From positions 4,983 to 68,982 of the forward strand of contig JBPYFK010000098.1 in the NCBI GenBank assembly GCA_051984675.1: DNA of 64,000 nt, written 5' to 3'. This DNA is from JBPYFK01 sp051984675. GTDB lineage: Bacteria > Actinomycetota > Actinomycetes > Mycobacteriales > Pseudonocardiaceae. Within the stretch, counting starts at the first letter, position 1. Each line of letters begins with the position of its first letter. The position numbers and the translations under genes were made by a program. Under the pieces are notes generated by a model, which ran no database searches, was not told the DNA's origin, and saw only the letters and a list, made by a program, of their open reading frames with translations. Of the stretch, positions 1-8,467 are shown piece after piece.

Positions 1-186
1 CTGGTCGTGACGTGGATCATCAGGTGACGCTGGGTGTTCGTTGTCTGACTCGCCGGCAGCGATGTCCCCCACCAGCGCACTCACGCGGGCCAAACCCCGT
101 TATGGTGGCCCGCGCGGTGATCTTTCACCCGGTAAGCAGCTCCTTTCGGCGCGAGCAGCGCCGCACGTGCGCAGGAGGCGAGACAC

Positions 187-732
187 ATGAGTCTTGAGCG
201 TCCGATCGACCCTGATCCGTACTCACTGTTGCCGCAGGTGCCGTCGTTCACCGTGACGTCCACGGACGTCACTGACGGCGAGCCGATGTCGACCACCCAC
301 GTGTTCGACGGCATGGGCGCGGGCGGCGAGAACCGCTCTCCCCAGCTGAGCTGGCAGGGTTTCCCCGAAGGCACCCAGAGTTTCGTGGTGACCTGCTTCG
401 ACCCCGACGCCCCGATCCCCGGCGGCTTCTGGCACTGGGTGCTGGTGGACGTCCCGGTCTCGGTGACGGAGTTGGCCACCGGTGCCGGCGACCGCAGCGG
501 TCTTGGCGTGCCCTCCGGCGCGTTCCACGTCGCCAACGACATGGGCGAGCACGCCTACGGCGGTGCCGCGCCGCCGCCCGGTGACCGTCCGCACCGCTAC
601 TACTTCGTGGTGCACGCGGTGGACACCGACAAGCTCGGCGTGGACAGCAAGGCGTCCCCGGCAGTGGTCAGCTTCAACCTGGCCTTCCACACGCTGGGGC
701 GCGCGATCATCACACCTACCTACACGCGCTGA
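187..732 (+). CDS. YbhB/YbcL-family PEBP-like protein
   Basis: Predicted 181-residue cytosolic protein of the phosphatidylethanolamine-binding (Raf kinase inhibitor-like) superfamily, bacterial YbhB/YbcL branch. The family signature is visible as NRSPQLSW near residue 50, the anion-pocket DPDAP near residue 75 and GGFWHWVLVDVP just after it, with the usual C-terminal YYFVVHAVD strand. Length matches the family (150-190 residues). There is no signal peptide, unlike some secreted YbcL proteins. The ATG at 187 follows a strong AGGAGG at 6-10 bases. The next gene begins 21 bp downstream on the same strand, so the two may be co-transcribed. Bacterial members have no firmly established biochemical role; ligand binding is inferred from the fold. 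Confidence 0.9.
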   Translation: MSLERPIDPDPYSLLPQVPSFTVTSTDVTDGEPMSTTHVFDGMGAGGENRSPQLSWQGFPEGTQSFVVTCFDPDAPIPGGFWHWVLVDVPVSVTELATGAGDRSGLGVPSGAFHVANDMGEHAYGGAAPPPGDRPHRYYFVVHAVDTDKLGVDSKASPAVVSFNLAFHTLGRAIITPTYTR

Positions 733-753
733 CGCGCGAGTCCGGGGGCCGAC

Positions 754-1842
754 GTGGGTGTGCGCGTGCTTCCCGCCGCCGTGGCGGTGATCTTCGCGCT
801 CGTGTCGGCCCTCGGGCTGTTCGTGCCGTTCGTCGCACGCACGCACCGCCGGCGCGGCGAGCTGTGTGCCCGCGACGCCCTAGCACGCTTCGCTTTCCTT
901 GTGCACGCCATGGCACTCGCGGCCTACGTGCTGTTGCCGCTGCCCTCTGCACAGAGCGTGTGCGAGGTGTTCGCGGACGTGCATCCGCAACTTGAACCCT
1001 TGACGTGGCTCCGTGGGACCGCTCGGCTGTCGGAACTGCCGGCCGCACTGCTCGCGGACACCCCAGCTCAGCAGTTCGCCCTGAACGTGCTGCTGTTCAT
1101 ACCGCTCGGCGCCTTCTGCCGGTCTCTGTTCGGTCTCCGCACCGCCACCGCCACAGCAGTGGGTGGCGGGATCTCCCTGCTGGTCGAGATCACCCAGTTG
1201 ACGGGCGTGTGGTTCACGTACCCGTGCCCGTACCGGTGGTTCGACGTTGACGACCTGATCGCCAACACCTGCGGGGCCTTCCTCGGGGCCGTCCTGGCGC
1301 GGCCGGTCCGCATGACGTCGTTGAGCAGCGCCGACCCGGAGCGTCCGCGCCGGGTGACCGCCGAGCGCAGGCTGCTCGGGATGTGCTGCGACGTCGTGGT
1401 GTTGTGGTGGTTGGGCACCATTCTCTTGCGGGTCGCCGAGTTCAGCCTCGACGCCGGCTCGCTACCGCCCGGCTGGGAGGCGCCCGTTGAGGCGGCAGTG
1501 CTGTGGTTCGCGCCGGCGGCGCTCACCTTGCTGATCACCGGCCTGGGCGGCGGAAACACCGTGGGCCAGCACGCTGTACTCCTGCGGACGACACCACCCC
1601 CGGGGAAGGCGTCGATGCTGGCCCGATGGTTGGTGGGTCTCGGCGGGCTCGCCGTCCTGGAAGGAACGCTGCGGATCGCTGGCTGGGCCACTCTGGCCGT
1701 CCCCGCGGGCATCCTCTGGTGTGCCGCGCACGCGTTCGGCGTGACGTGGACCGCAGATCATCGAGGAATCAGCGGGCGGCTGGCGAAGTTGCGCGTGGTA
1801 GACCAGAGGGCACCTGGACCAGCGGCAGCAGCGGACCGTTAA
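754..1842 (+). CDS. VanZ-like / RDD two-domain membrane protein
   Basis: Predicted 362-residue integral membrane protein. The N-terminal half resembles VanZ-like proteins: a helix at residues 5-25, a helix near 45-60, and the characteristic NVLLFIPLGAF followed by a helix ending LLVEITQL and the acidic motif FDVDDLIANTCGA (about residues 165-178). The C-terminal half looks like an RDD domain: RRLLGMCCDVVVLWWL near residue 207, two more hydrophobic helices, and GQHAVLLR near 275. VanZ proteins have been linked to glycopeptide/teicoplanin or lipopeptide tolerance, and RDD proteins are of mixed, mostly unknown function, so no substrate is assigned. The GTG start follows CCGGGGG. Mycothione reductase begins 14 bp after its stop. 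Confidence 0.8.
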   Translation: MGVRVLPAAVAVIFALVSALGLFVPFVARTHRRRGELCARDALARFAFLVHAMALAAYVLLPLPSAQSVCEVFADVHPQLEPLTWLRGTARLSELPAALLADTPAQQFALNVLLFIPLGAFCRSLFGLRTATATAVGGGISLLVEITQLTGVWFTYPCPYRWFDVDDLIANTCGAFLGAVLARPVRMTSLSSADPERPRRVTAERRLLGMCCDVVVLWWLGTILLRVAEFSLDAGSLPPGWEAPVEAAVLWFAPAALTLLITGLGGGNTVGQHAVLLRTTPPPGKASMLARWLVGLGGLAVLEGTLRIAGWATLAVPAGILWCAAHAFGVTWTADHRGISGRLAKLRVVDQRAPGPAAAADR

Positions 1843-1856
1843 GGCAGGATGGACAC

Positions 1857-3290
1857 GTGCGGCACTTCGATCTTGTGATCATCGGTACCGGGTCGGGGAA
1901 CTCGATCCTCGACGAGCGCTTCGCGGACTGGGATGTCGCCATCGTCGAGAAGGGCATCGGCCAACTCGGCAGCTACGGTGGCACCTGCCTCAACGTCGGG
2001 TGCATTCCGACGAAGATGCTGGTGCACACCGCAGACGTGGCCAGCGCCCCCAGCTCCGCCAGCAAGCTCGGCGTCGACCTGCGGGCACCGGACGTACGCT
2101 GGGACGACGTCCGCGACCGGGTCTTCGGCCGGATCGACCCGATCGCCGCAGGGGGCCGGCGTCACCGTGTCGAGGACAACCCGAACGTGACGGTCTACGA
2201 AGGTCTCGGCCGCTTCACTGGCCGCAAGCGGCTGCTGGTGGACACGCCCGGTGGACCGGAAGAGATCACCGCGGACCGGTTCGTGGTGGCCGCGGGCGGG
2301 CGTCCCATCCGGCCGGACATCCCGGGCATCGAGGACGTCGGCTTCCACACCAGCGACACCGTCATGCGGTTGGACGAGCTGCCAGCGCGCATGATCATCA
2401 TGGGCACCGGGTTCGTCGGCACCGAGTTCGCGCACGTCTTCTCCGCGCTCGGTGTCGACGTCACCGTGATCGGCCGTTCCGGGCGCCTGCTGCGCTCGGA
2501 GGACCCCGACATCTCCCACCGGTTCACCGAGATCGCCACCCAGCGCTGGGACGTACGGCTCAACCGCAAGGAAACCCGCGTCGAGCAGCACGGCGGCGTG
2601 ACCCGGCTGCACCTGGAAGGCCCGGAGGGAGCCGAGGTCGTCGACGCGGAGGTACTGCTGATCGCCGTCGGTCGCACCCCGAACTCGGACCTGCTGGACA
2701 CCGCTGCCGCCGGCATCGAGACCCGCGCGGACGGCAAGATCGTGGTGGACGCCACCCAACGCACGTCGGTCGACGGGGTGTGGGCACTCGGCGACATCAG
2801 TTCCGACTACGAGCTCAAGCACGTCGCCAACCACGAGATGCGCGTGGTGCAGCACAACCTGCTGCACCCGGACGCGCCGATCTCAAGCGATCACCGTTTC
2901 GTCCCGCACGCGGTGTTCTCGTCTCCACAGATCGCGGCCGTGGGGTTGACCGAGCGGGAGGCGCAGGAGCGGGGCCTTCGCTACGTCACGGCCACCCAGG
3001 ACTACGCCGGGATCGCGTACGGCTGGGCGATGGAAGACACCACCGGGTTCGCCAAGGTCCTCGCGGACCCGGCGAGCGGGCAGTTGCTCGGCGCGCACAT
3101 CATCGGGCCGCAGGCGCCCACCCTCATCCAGCCCCTGATCCAGGCGATGCACTTCGGCCTGGGCGCCCGGGACATGGCGCGGGGGCAGTACTGGATCCAC
3201 CCGGCCATGCCCGAACTCATCGAGAACGCGCTCCTCAACCTGCCGCTGGACGGGCCGTGGCACTCGGCCGCCCTGCCCGGCACCGACTGA
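1857..3290 (+). CDS. mtr: Mycothione reductase
   Basis: NADPH-dependent flavoprotein disulfide reductase that regenerates mycothiol (MSH) from mycothione, the glutathione-reductase counterpart of actinobacteria; cytosolic homodimer. The 477-residue product has the FAD-binding IIGTGSGNS at residues 8-16, the redox-active GGTCLNVGCIPTKM near residues 40-53, a second Rossmann motif GTGFVGTEF near 183, and the C-terminal interface motif HPAMPELIENAL carrying the catalytic His-Glu pair. IIGTGSGNS and the motif spacing are typical of Mtr rather than lipoamide dehydrogenase. The GTG at 1857 was chosen because the readable N-terminus (VRHFDLVIIG) matches the family; the frame is open further upstream without similarity. 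It ends in a hairpin shared with the convergent transporter gene. Confidence 0.93.
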   Translation: MRHFDLVIIGTGSGNSILDERFADWDVAIVEKGIGQLGSYGGTCLNVGCIPTKMLVHTADVASAPSSASKLGVDLRAPDVRWDDVRDRVFGRIDPIAAGGRRHRVEDNPNVTVYEGLGRFTGRKRLLVDTPGGPEEITADRFVVAAGGRPIRPDIPGIEDVGFHTSDTVMRLDELPARMIIMGTGFVGTEFAHVFSALGVDVTVIGRSGRLLRSEDPDISHRFTEIATQRWDVRLNRKETRVEQHGGVTRLHLEGPEGAEVVDAEVLLIAVGRTPNSDLLDTAAAGIETRADGKIVVDATQRTSVDGVWALGDISSDYELKHVANHEMRVVQHNLLHPDAPISSDHRFVPHAVFSSPQIAAVGLTEREAQERGLRYVTATQDYAGIAYGWAMEDTTGFAKVLADPASGQLLGAHIIGPQAPTLIQPLIQAMHFGLGARDMARGQYWIHPAMPELIENALLNLPLDGPWHSAALPGTD

Positions 3291-3312
3291 TCAGCGGCGT
3301 GCGGGCTGATCA
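3288..3312. terminator. Bidirectional hairpin containing two stop codons
   Basis: Perfect 8-bp inverted repeat TGATCAGC / GCTGATCA with a 9-base loop. The TGA of mtr begins the left arm and the TGA of the minus-strand transporter ends the right arm. There is no T-run, so if it terminates it does so in the U-tract-less manner common in high-GC actinobacteria. Confidence 0.55.
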
Positions 3313-4533
3313 CACGGTGCGGGGTCGGCCAGCCACGGCGCCGACCGCGCCCTGAACCACGAGCACGGCGAGCAGCACCGCCAGGGACACCGACCAAGTC
3401 CCGGTGACGGTGTGCAGGACGCCGAACATGAACGGCCCGCTCGAAGCGATCACGTAGCCGGCGCTCTGCGCCATCGCGGAAAGCTGCCCGGTCTCGGCGG
3501 CCGTACCGGTCCGCAGCGAGATCAACGTCAGCGCCATGGGGAACGCGCTCATCCCGACCCCGACGAGGACCACCCACAGCAGCGGCACCGAGGTCGGGGC
3601 CAGCAACAGCCCGAGCACGCCGGCGATGCTGCACAAGGCGAGTCCGACCGTCCACCGGGACTGGCTGCGACCGCGAGTCACCAGCGGCGGCAGCGCGAGG
3701 CTGACCGGCACCCCGAGCAGCAGCAGAATCCCCAGGTAGAGGCCGGCGGTAGTGCGATCGACACCGGCGCCGGTGAACACCTCGGGCAACCACCCCATCA
3801 CGACGTAGGCGAACAGCGACTGCATGGCGAAATAGGCGGTGACCATCCACGCCAGCGGGCTGCGCAGCATTCTCCCCATGCCGGGGCGGTCGGTCCCGTT
3901 CTGGGACCGGCTTGCCGCTGGCTGGGGCTCCGCCCACCGCCGGCCCGAGGCCCCCCAGGTCACCGCCGCCGCCAGCGCCAGCGCGGCCCATGCCGCCAGC
4001 GCCAGCCGCCAACCGCCGAAAGCGCTGCTCATCAGCGGTGTCAGCGAGGAACCAGCGGCTCCTCCGGCCGCCATCGTGGCGGTGTACACGCCGGTCGCGA
4101 GACCTACCCGCTCCGGGAACGCCCGCTTGACGACCACCGGGATCAGCACGTTGCACAGCGCGATCGCGGCGGCGACCACGAAGGTGCCGGACATCACCAC
4201 GCCCGGTCCACCCAGGATGCGCAGCAGCATCGCCCCAGTCAGCACACCCAGTGCCACACCGACGGTCCGGTGCATCCCGAACCTCCGGGACAGCAACGGC
4301 GCGAGGCTGCCGACCACACCGAAGCACAAGGTCGGAAGCGCCGTCAGGACGCTCGTCCACATCGTCGACACGCCCAGTGCGTCGCGGACCTCACCGAGAA
4401 TCGAGGCGAGGCTGGTCACCGCCGGCCGCATGTTGGCGGCTGCGAGGGCGACACCCGCGAGCAGCAGCCCGCCCCCGGCAAGGGCGGTGGCGTTCCGGGT
4501 GCCCGTCCGCGCAGCACCGGACGACCGAGTCAT
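3310..4533 (-). CDS. CynX/NimT-family MFS transporter
   Basis: Predicted 407-residue, about 12-helix major facilitator of the CynX/NimT type (cyanate / 2-nitroimidazole transporter family). The helix-1 motif ANMRPAVTSLASIL, the loop motif RRFGMHRTVG near residue 80 and regularly spaced Gly/Ala-rich helices match the family, as does the length. It probably exports or imports a small organic compound; the substrate is unknown. The ATG at 4533 is preferred because the family begins just before helix 1. The frame stays open to an ATG at 4680, which would add 49 hydrophilic residues. No clear ribosome-binding site precedes either start, so the start is uncertain. It is divergent from the FadR-type regulator at 4731, its likely controller. 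Confidence 0.85.
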   Translation of the reverse strand: MTRSSGAARTGTRNATALAGGGLLLAGVALAAANMRPAVTSLASILGEVRDALGVSTMWTSVLTALPTLCFGVVGSLAPLLSRRFGMHRTVGVALGVLTGAMLLRILGGPGVVMSGTFVVAAAIALCNVLIPVVVKRAFPERVGLATGVYTATMAAGGAAGSSLTPLMSSAFGGWRLALAAWAALALAAAVTWGASGRRWAEPQPAASRSQNGTDRPGMGRMLRSPLAWMVTAYFAMQSLFAYVVMGWLPEVFTGAGVDRTTAGLYLGILLLLGVPVSLALPPLVTRGRSQSRWTVGLALCSIAGVLGLLLAPTSVPLLWVVLVGVGMSAFPMALTLISLRTGTAAETGQLSAMAQSAGYVIASSGPFMFGVLHTVTGTWSVSLAVLLAVLVVQGAVGAVAGRPRTV

Positions 4534-4695
4534 GGTCGGTTGTGTTCCAACTGAGCGGTTGTCTGGCAGCGAAATCGCATCGGAATGAATCTCGGGGGCT
4601 GCAGTGCTGGCATCCTTGTCCGTCAAACGATGAACAACAGGGCGATGAACGACATGGCGGGTGCGCGACTTCTGGGACATCGCGTACTAGTATGT

Positions 4696-4712
4696 CAAAC
4701 GTAGGATGTTTG
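4696..4712. promoter_or_regulatory. Candidate operator of the FadR-type regulator
   Basis: Inverted repeat CAAAC-N7-GTTTG between the divergent transporter and regulator genes, 18 bases upstream of the regulator start and overlapping a TTTGACA-like element on the minus strand. Small dyads next to the regulator gene are the usual autoregulatory sites of GntR/FadR proteins. Binding is inferred. Confidence 0.45.
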
Positions 4713-4730
4713 GATGAAAGGACCCCTGCT

Positions 4731-5417
4731 GTGCCTTTGGTCACCACCAAACGGACGGGCCTCGTCGACCAGGTCATCGAGCAGATGCGCGAGCTGGTCT
4801 CCTCCGGTGAGTGGCCGCTTGACCAGCGCATTCCACCGGAATCGGAGCTGGTCAACGCACTCGGAGTCGGGCGCAACACGGTTCGGGAGGCAGTGCGCGC
4901 GTTAGCGCACGCGGGCCTGTTCGAGGTGCGCCAAGGCGACGGCACGTTCGTGCGCGCCACCAGCGAACTTTCCGGCGCCGTGCGCCGGCTGTGCGGAACC
5001 GAGCTGCGGCAGGTGCTCGAAGTGCGCCGTGCGCTGGAGGTCGAAAGTGCCCGCCTGGCCGCGACCGCCCGCACCGACGACGACATCCGCCGCCTGCAGA
5101 CGGTGCTGGAAGCCAGGGACGACGCGATGCGCGACCGGGAGCGAGACCGGGCGGTTGCCACGGACACCGCCTTCCACCTGCAACTCGTGGAAGCCTCACA
5201 CAACGCGGTGCTCATCGAGCTCTACCAGGGCATCAGCGAGGCGGTGGCCTCCAGCGTGGCGACAACGTTCGACTCCGAGTACGGGCAGAAACACCACTTC
5301 TCGCACACCGAACTGTTCGAAGCCGTCCGCGACCGCGACCCGGCGCGCGCAGCCGCCGAAGCCGGTGGGTTCCTGGAAGAGCTGCTCTCTCAGATCGGCG
5401 GGCCCAGCGGCGACTGA
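4731..5417 (+). CDS. FadR-subfamily GntR transcriptional regulator
   Basis: 228-residue predicted repressor. The N-terminal winged helix-turn-helix is clear: RIPPESELVNALGVGRNTV followed by REAVRALAHAGL and the wing residues VRQGDGTFV (about residues 27-72). The C-terminal all-helical FCD ligand domain contains the expected acidic/His positions (DTAFHLQLVEASHN near 145 and HTELFEAVRDRD near 195), so it probably senses an organic acid with a bound metal. The GTG at 4731 was chosen over the in-frame ATG at 4692: GAAAGGA lies 8 bases upstream of the GTG, while the earlier ATG would sit on top of the candidate operator. It likely controls the divergent exporter and itself. Its last 28 bases overlap the 3' end of cobQ on the other strand. 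Confidence 0.88.
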   Translation: MPLVTTKRTGLVDQVIEQMRELVSSGEWPLDQRIPPESELVNALGVGRNTVREAVRALAHAGLFEVRQGDGTFVRATSELSGAVRRLCGTELRQVLEVRRALEVESARLAATARTDDDIRRLQTVLEARDDAMRDRERDRAVATDTAFHLQLVEASHNAVLIELYQGISEAVASSVATTFDSEYGQKHHFSHTELFEAVRDRDPARAAAEAGGFLEELLSQIGGPSGD

Positions 5418-6910
5418 CAGCGCTGGCCGCTGTCGAGCAGACCCGAGACGGCGTCGGTGTCCAGGTGTTTCGCCACCAGGTCCCCGAGGAGGTCGAGCTG
5501 GCCCGCTCGGATGGCCGCGAAATCGGTGCTGGCGGCGGCGACGAAGCCGTCGCGGCCCGCGCGCTGCGCGGCCCACCGCAGGAACCGCCGGCGGAAGGCG
5601 TCGTTCTCGAACAGGCCGTGCCAGTGCGTGCCGGCGACCGGCCCGGACAGCGCCCCTTCCCCCTCGCCTCCCGGCAGGTGCACCAGCGGTTCGAGGTCGT
5701 CCGAGCGGCGGACGACCGTCCCGTGGTGGATCTCGTATCCCGTGACCGGCTCGTCCAGCACGGTCCCGACCGGCCGAGCGAGGTGCTTGCGTGCGGCGAA
5801 CTCGATCTCGACGTCGAGCAGGCCGAGACCGTCCACCGTGCCACCGGCGGACTCCACGTGGTCGGTGATCCGGCGGGCAAGCATCTGGAAACCGCCGCAG
5901 ATCCCGACCACGGGCAGTCCGCTTCGAGCGTGCCGGCACACGGCCTCAGCCAGTCCGGTGTCACGGAGCCACGCCAGGTCCGCTGCCGTTGCCTTCGACC
6001 CCGGTAGCACCACGAGATCGGCATCGGTCAGCCGTGACGGCTCAGTGACGAACCGCACCGCGACACCGGGTTCGGCGGCCAGTGCCTCCACGTCGGTGGC
6101 GTTGGAGATGCGTGGCAGCTTCGGTACCGCGACCCGCAGCCACTGCTCCCCCACCGGTGGCGCCGGCCTGCCGACGACACCGTCCGCGACGTAGGACAGC
6201 GAGTCCTCGGCGTCCAGCCACAGGTCCTCGCACCACGGCAGCACCCCCCACACCCCGCGGCCCGTGCGTTCGCGGAGCATGTCGAGGCCCGGTGCGAGCA
6301 ACTCCGGGTCGCCACGGAACTTGTTGATCACAAAGCCGGCGATGAGTGCCTGATCCGCCGGGTCCAGGAGCGCGAGCGTGCCGTAGAGCTGCGCGAACAC
6401 GCCACCCCGGTCGATGTCGCCGACGACGAGCGTCGGCAGGCTCGCGGCTCGCGCCAACCCCATGTTCGCGATGTCGTGGGCCCGCAGGTTGATCTCGGCC
6501 GGCGAGCCCGCGCCTTCGCAGATCACGTAGTCGTACTCGCCGCGCAACTCGTCCAAAGTGGACACCACGGTGTCCAGCAGTGCGGCCTTGCGGTCGCGGT
6601 AGGACATCGCGGTCACGTCGCCGTCAGCCCGGCCGAGTACGACGACCTGCGAGCTGCGGTCGCTGCCCGGCTTGAGCAGCACCGGGTTGAACCGCACCTC
6701 CGGCTCGACCCCGGACGCGGCGGCCTGCACCGCCTGTGCCCGGCCGATCTCGCCACCGTCCGGGGTGACCACCGAGTTGTTCGACATGTTCTGCGCCTTG
6801 AAGGGCGCGACCTTCGCACCCCGGCGCGCCAGCCACCGGCACAATCCGGCCACCAGCACGCTCTTCCCCGCATCCGACGTCGTCCCGGCGACGAGTACTG
6901 CTCCGCTCAC
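5390..6910 (-). CDS. cobQ: Cobyric acid synthase
   Basis: Glutamine-dependent amidotransferase of cobalamin biosynthesis that amidates side chains b, d, e and g of adenosylcobyrinic acid a,c-diamide. The 506-residue product has an N-terminal dethiobiotin-synthetase-like ATPase (LVAGTTSDAGKSVLVAG, residues 6-22, then FKAQNMSNN) and a C-terminal triad glutaminase domain with the nucleophile in VVGICGGFQML near residue 340 and a His in GYEIHHG near 395. Full length for CobQ. Starts with GTG 31 bp after map, so map-cobQ may be one transcript. No other cob gene and no cobalamin riboswitch is visible here, so the pathway is completed elsewhere. Its 3' end overlaps the FadR-type gene and contains a 7-bp hairpin at 5416-5434. 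Confidence 0.95.
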   Translation of the reverse strand: MSGAVLVAGTTSDAGKSVLVAGLCRWLARRGAKVAPFKAQNMSNNSVVTPDGGEIGRAQAVQAAASGVEPEVRFNPVLLKPGSDRSSQVVVLGRADGDVTAMSYRDRKAALLDTVVSTLDELRGEYDYVICEGAGSPAEINLRAHDIANMGLARAASLPTLVVGDIDRGGVFAQLYGTLALLDPADQALIAGFVINKFRGDPELLAPGLDMLRERTGRGVWGVLPWCEDLWLDAEDSLSYVADGVVGRPAPPVGEQWLRVAVPKLPRISNATDVEALAAEPGVAVRFVTEPSRLTDADLVVLPGSKATAADLAWLRDTGLAEAVCRHARSGLPVVGICGGFQMLARRITDHVESAGGTVDGLGLLDVEIEFAARKHLARPVGTVLDEPVTGYEIHHGTVVRRSDDLEPLVHLPGGEGEGALSGPVAGTHWHGLFENDAFRRRFLRWAAQRAGRDGFVAAASTDFAAIRAGQLDLLGDLVAKHLDTDAVSGLLDSGQRCQSPLGPPI

Positions 6911-6941
6911 CCTGCCTTCCTACCCGAAGGCAGGGCCGCAC

Positions 6942-7799
6942 TCAGGGCAGGGTCAGGATCTCGTTGCCCTCTTCGGTGATCAGGATGGTGTGCTCGAACT
7001 GGGCCGTCCAGCTCTTGTCCCGGGTGGTCACCGTCCAGCCGTCGTCCCACATGTCGTACTCGTGGGTGCCCAGCGTGATCATCGGTTCGATGGTGAACGT
7101 CATGCCCGGTTCCAGGACCGTCCGCACCGACGGCTCGTCGTAGTGCAGGACCACCAGGCCGCTGTGGAAGGACCGCCCGATGCCGTGACCGGTGAAGTCG
7201 CGGACCACTCCGTAGCCGAACCGCTTGGCGTAGGACTCGATGACCCGCCCGATCACGTTCATCTGACGCCCCGGCTGCGCGGCACGGATCGCCCGCATGG
7301 TGGCCTCCCTTGTGCGCTCCACCAGCAGGCGAACCTCGTCCGACACGCCGCCGGCCAGGAAGGTGGCGTTGGTGTCGCCGTGCACGCCGCCGACGTAGCC
7401 GGTGACGTCGACGTTGACGATGTCGCCGTCTTCGATCACGGTCGAGTCCGGGATGCCGTGGCAGATCACCTCGTTCAGTGAGGTGCAGCACGACTTCGGG
7501 AAACCGCGGTAGCCGAGAGTCGACGGGTAGACGCCGTTGTCGCAGAAGAACTCGTGCACGACGGCGTCGATGTGATCGGTGGCCACACCGGGCGCCACGA
7601 CCTTGCCCGCCTCCACCAGCGCCTGCGCCGCGAGTTTGCCGGCCACGCGCATCGCCTCGATGACCTCGGGTGGCTGCACGTGCGGATCGCCGTTGCGCTT
7701 GGGTGCCGGCTTGTCGACGTATTCGGGACGTTCGATGGAAGCAGGGACGGGGCGGCGGGGTGTCTGGACGCCTGGCGTCAACGGAGTTCGTACCGGCAT
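6942..7799 (-). CDS. map: Methionine aminopeptidase, type I
   Basis: Removes the initiator methionine from nascent proteins. The 285-residue pita-bread enzyme carries all five metal ligands: Asp in DGDIVNVDV, Asp in VHGDTNATF, His in FTGHGIGRSFH, Glu in FTIEPMI and Glu in AQFEHTILI. The N-terminal extension of about 40 residues, with PPEVIEAMRVAGKLAA following, is typical of the actinobacterial MapB form (about 285 residues), which carries a proline-rich ribosome-interaction segment. The ATG at 7799 matches that form and has GTGGAGG just upstream; the frame is open to a GTG at 7829. The PIN-domain gene ends 26 bp upstream. Confidence 0.95.
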   Translation of the reverse strand: MPVRTPLTPGVQTPRRPVPASIERPEYVDKPAPKRNGDPHVQPPEVIEAMRVAGKLAAQALVEAGKVVAPGVATDHIDAVVHEFFCDNGVYPSTLGYRGFPKSCCTSLNEVICHGIPDSTVIEDGDIVNVDVTGYVGGVHGDTNATFLAGGVSDEVRLLVERTREATMRAIRAAQPGRQMNVIGRVIESYAKRFGYGVVRDFTGHGIGRSFHSGLVVLHYDEPSVRTVLEPGMTFTIEPMITLGTHEYDMWDDGWTVTTRDKSWTAQFEHTILITEEGNEILTLP

Positions 7800-7825
7800 A
7801 GCCTCCACTCTAAGAGGTCCAGCGG

Positions 7826-8239
7826 TCACGCCTGCGTCCCAGCCTGCCGTCGACCAGGTGAGGCGGTGGTCAGGCCCGCACGCTCGGCGGCTTCGAGCAA
7901 CCCCGCGTCGTACGAGACGAAGGCGTGCAGCTGATCGCCCATCCGCAAGGCGGACGCGAGGTGCACCGCGCCGAGCAGGTCCATCCCACCGTCCATGCCG
8001 GCCGCCGCGTTGAGCACCCCGTCCTCCACGGGCACGGAGTCGATGTGCTCCAGCACGTTGCGTGCCAGTTCCTCGGCCGCCGCGCCCGTTTCGCGGAACG
8101 TGCGGGTCACGTCCGCCTTCGACATCGCGCTGGTAACCGTTCCGTGTTCCTGGTTGTCGCGAATCCAGTCACTGAGCTCGGTGCTCTCCGGCTCGGGTGC
8201 GATCATCCTGACCAGCGCGGAGGAATCCAGATAGATCAA
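7826..8239 (-). CDS. PIN-domain VapC-like ribonuclease, no visible antitoxin
   Basis: 137-residue PIN-domain protein, a likely Mg-dependent RNase of the VapC type. The conserved acidic residues are in place: Asp5 in IYLDSSALV, Asp in SKADVTRTF near residue 43, Asp near residue 87 before LLGAVHLASAL, and Asp in FVSYDAGLL. The start is TTG, supported by AGGAG six bases upstream. VapC toxins are normally preceded by a VapB antitoxin in the same operon; the 228 bases upstream carry no open frame of antitoxin size on either strand. The gene may be a solitary PIN ribonuclease, or its partner lies elsewhere. Downstream map starts 26 bp later. Confidence 0.82.
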   Translation of the reverse strand: MIYLDSSALVRMIAPEPESTELSDWIRDNQEHGTVTSAMSKADVTRTFRETGAAAEELARNVLEHIDSVPVEDGVLNAAAGMDGGMDLLGAVHLASALRMGDQLHAFVSYDAGLLEAAERAGLTTASPGRRQAGTQA

Positions 8240-8277
8240 GGTCGCTCCTGTTCCGCCTGCGTACGGGGGCAGGCATG

Positions 8278-8298
8278 GCTCGCGGGGAAGTCGCGAGC
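8278..8298 (-). promoter_or_regulatory. 5'-leader hairpin of the PIN gene
   Basis: GCTCGCG / CGCGAGC, a 7-bp stem with a 7-base loop, lies about 40 bases upstream of the PIN gene start. A TGTGCTAGTTT sequence on the minus strand just upstream resembles a -10 region, so the hairpin would sit at the 5' end of the mRNA. This gap (8240-8467) otherwise holds nothing I can call. Confidence 0.35.
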
Positions 8299-8467
8299 GC
8301 CGAAACTAGCACAAGGCGACCTCACTGCGTAGTGGACAGAAAACGCTGCGCAACCCCCGCGGCCGACGTAGCGGACCGGTGATCAGCACGGCAAACGCCC
8401 GTTCATCTCGGCAACCCACAAACCACCCGTGTGAGTGATGAGATCGCCGAACCGTGCCGTTCAGTCG

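Noticed and set aside
1..186. Gene at the left edge
   Set aside because: The short frame at 12-197 has no similarity or start signal and overlaps the ribosome-binding site of the next gene; it is probably promoter DNA.
8240..8467. Antitoxin gene upstream of the PIN-domain protein
   Set aside because: No open frame of 50-90 codons with a ribosome-binding site on either strand; the short ATG frame at 8276 is out of frame and not antitoxin-like.
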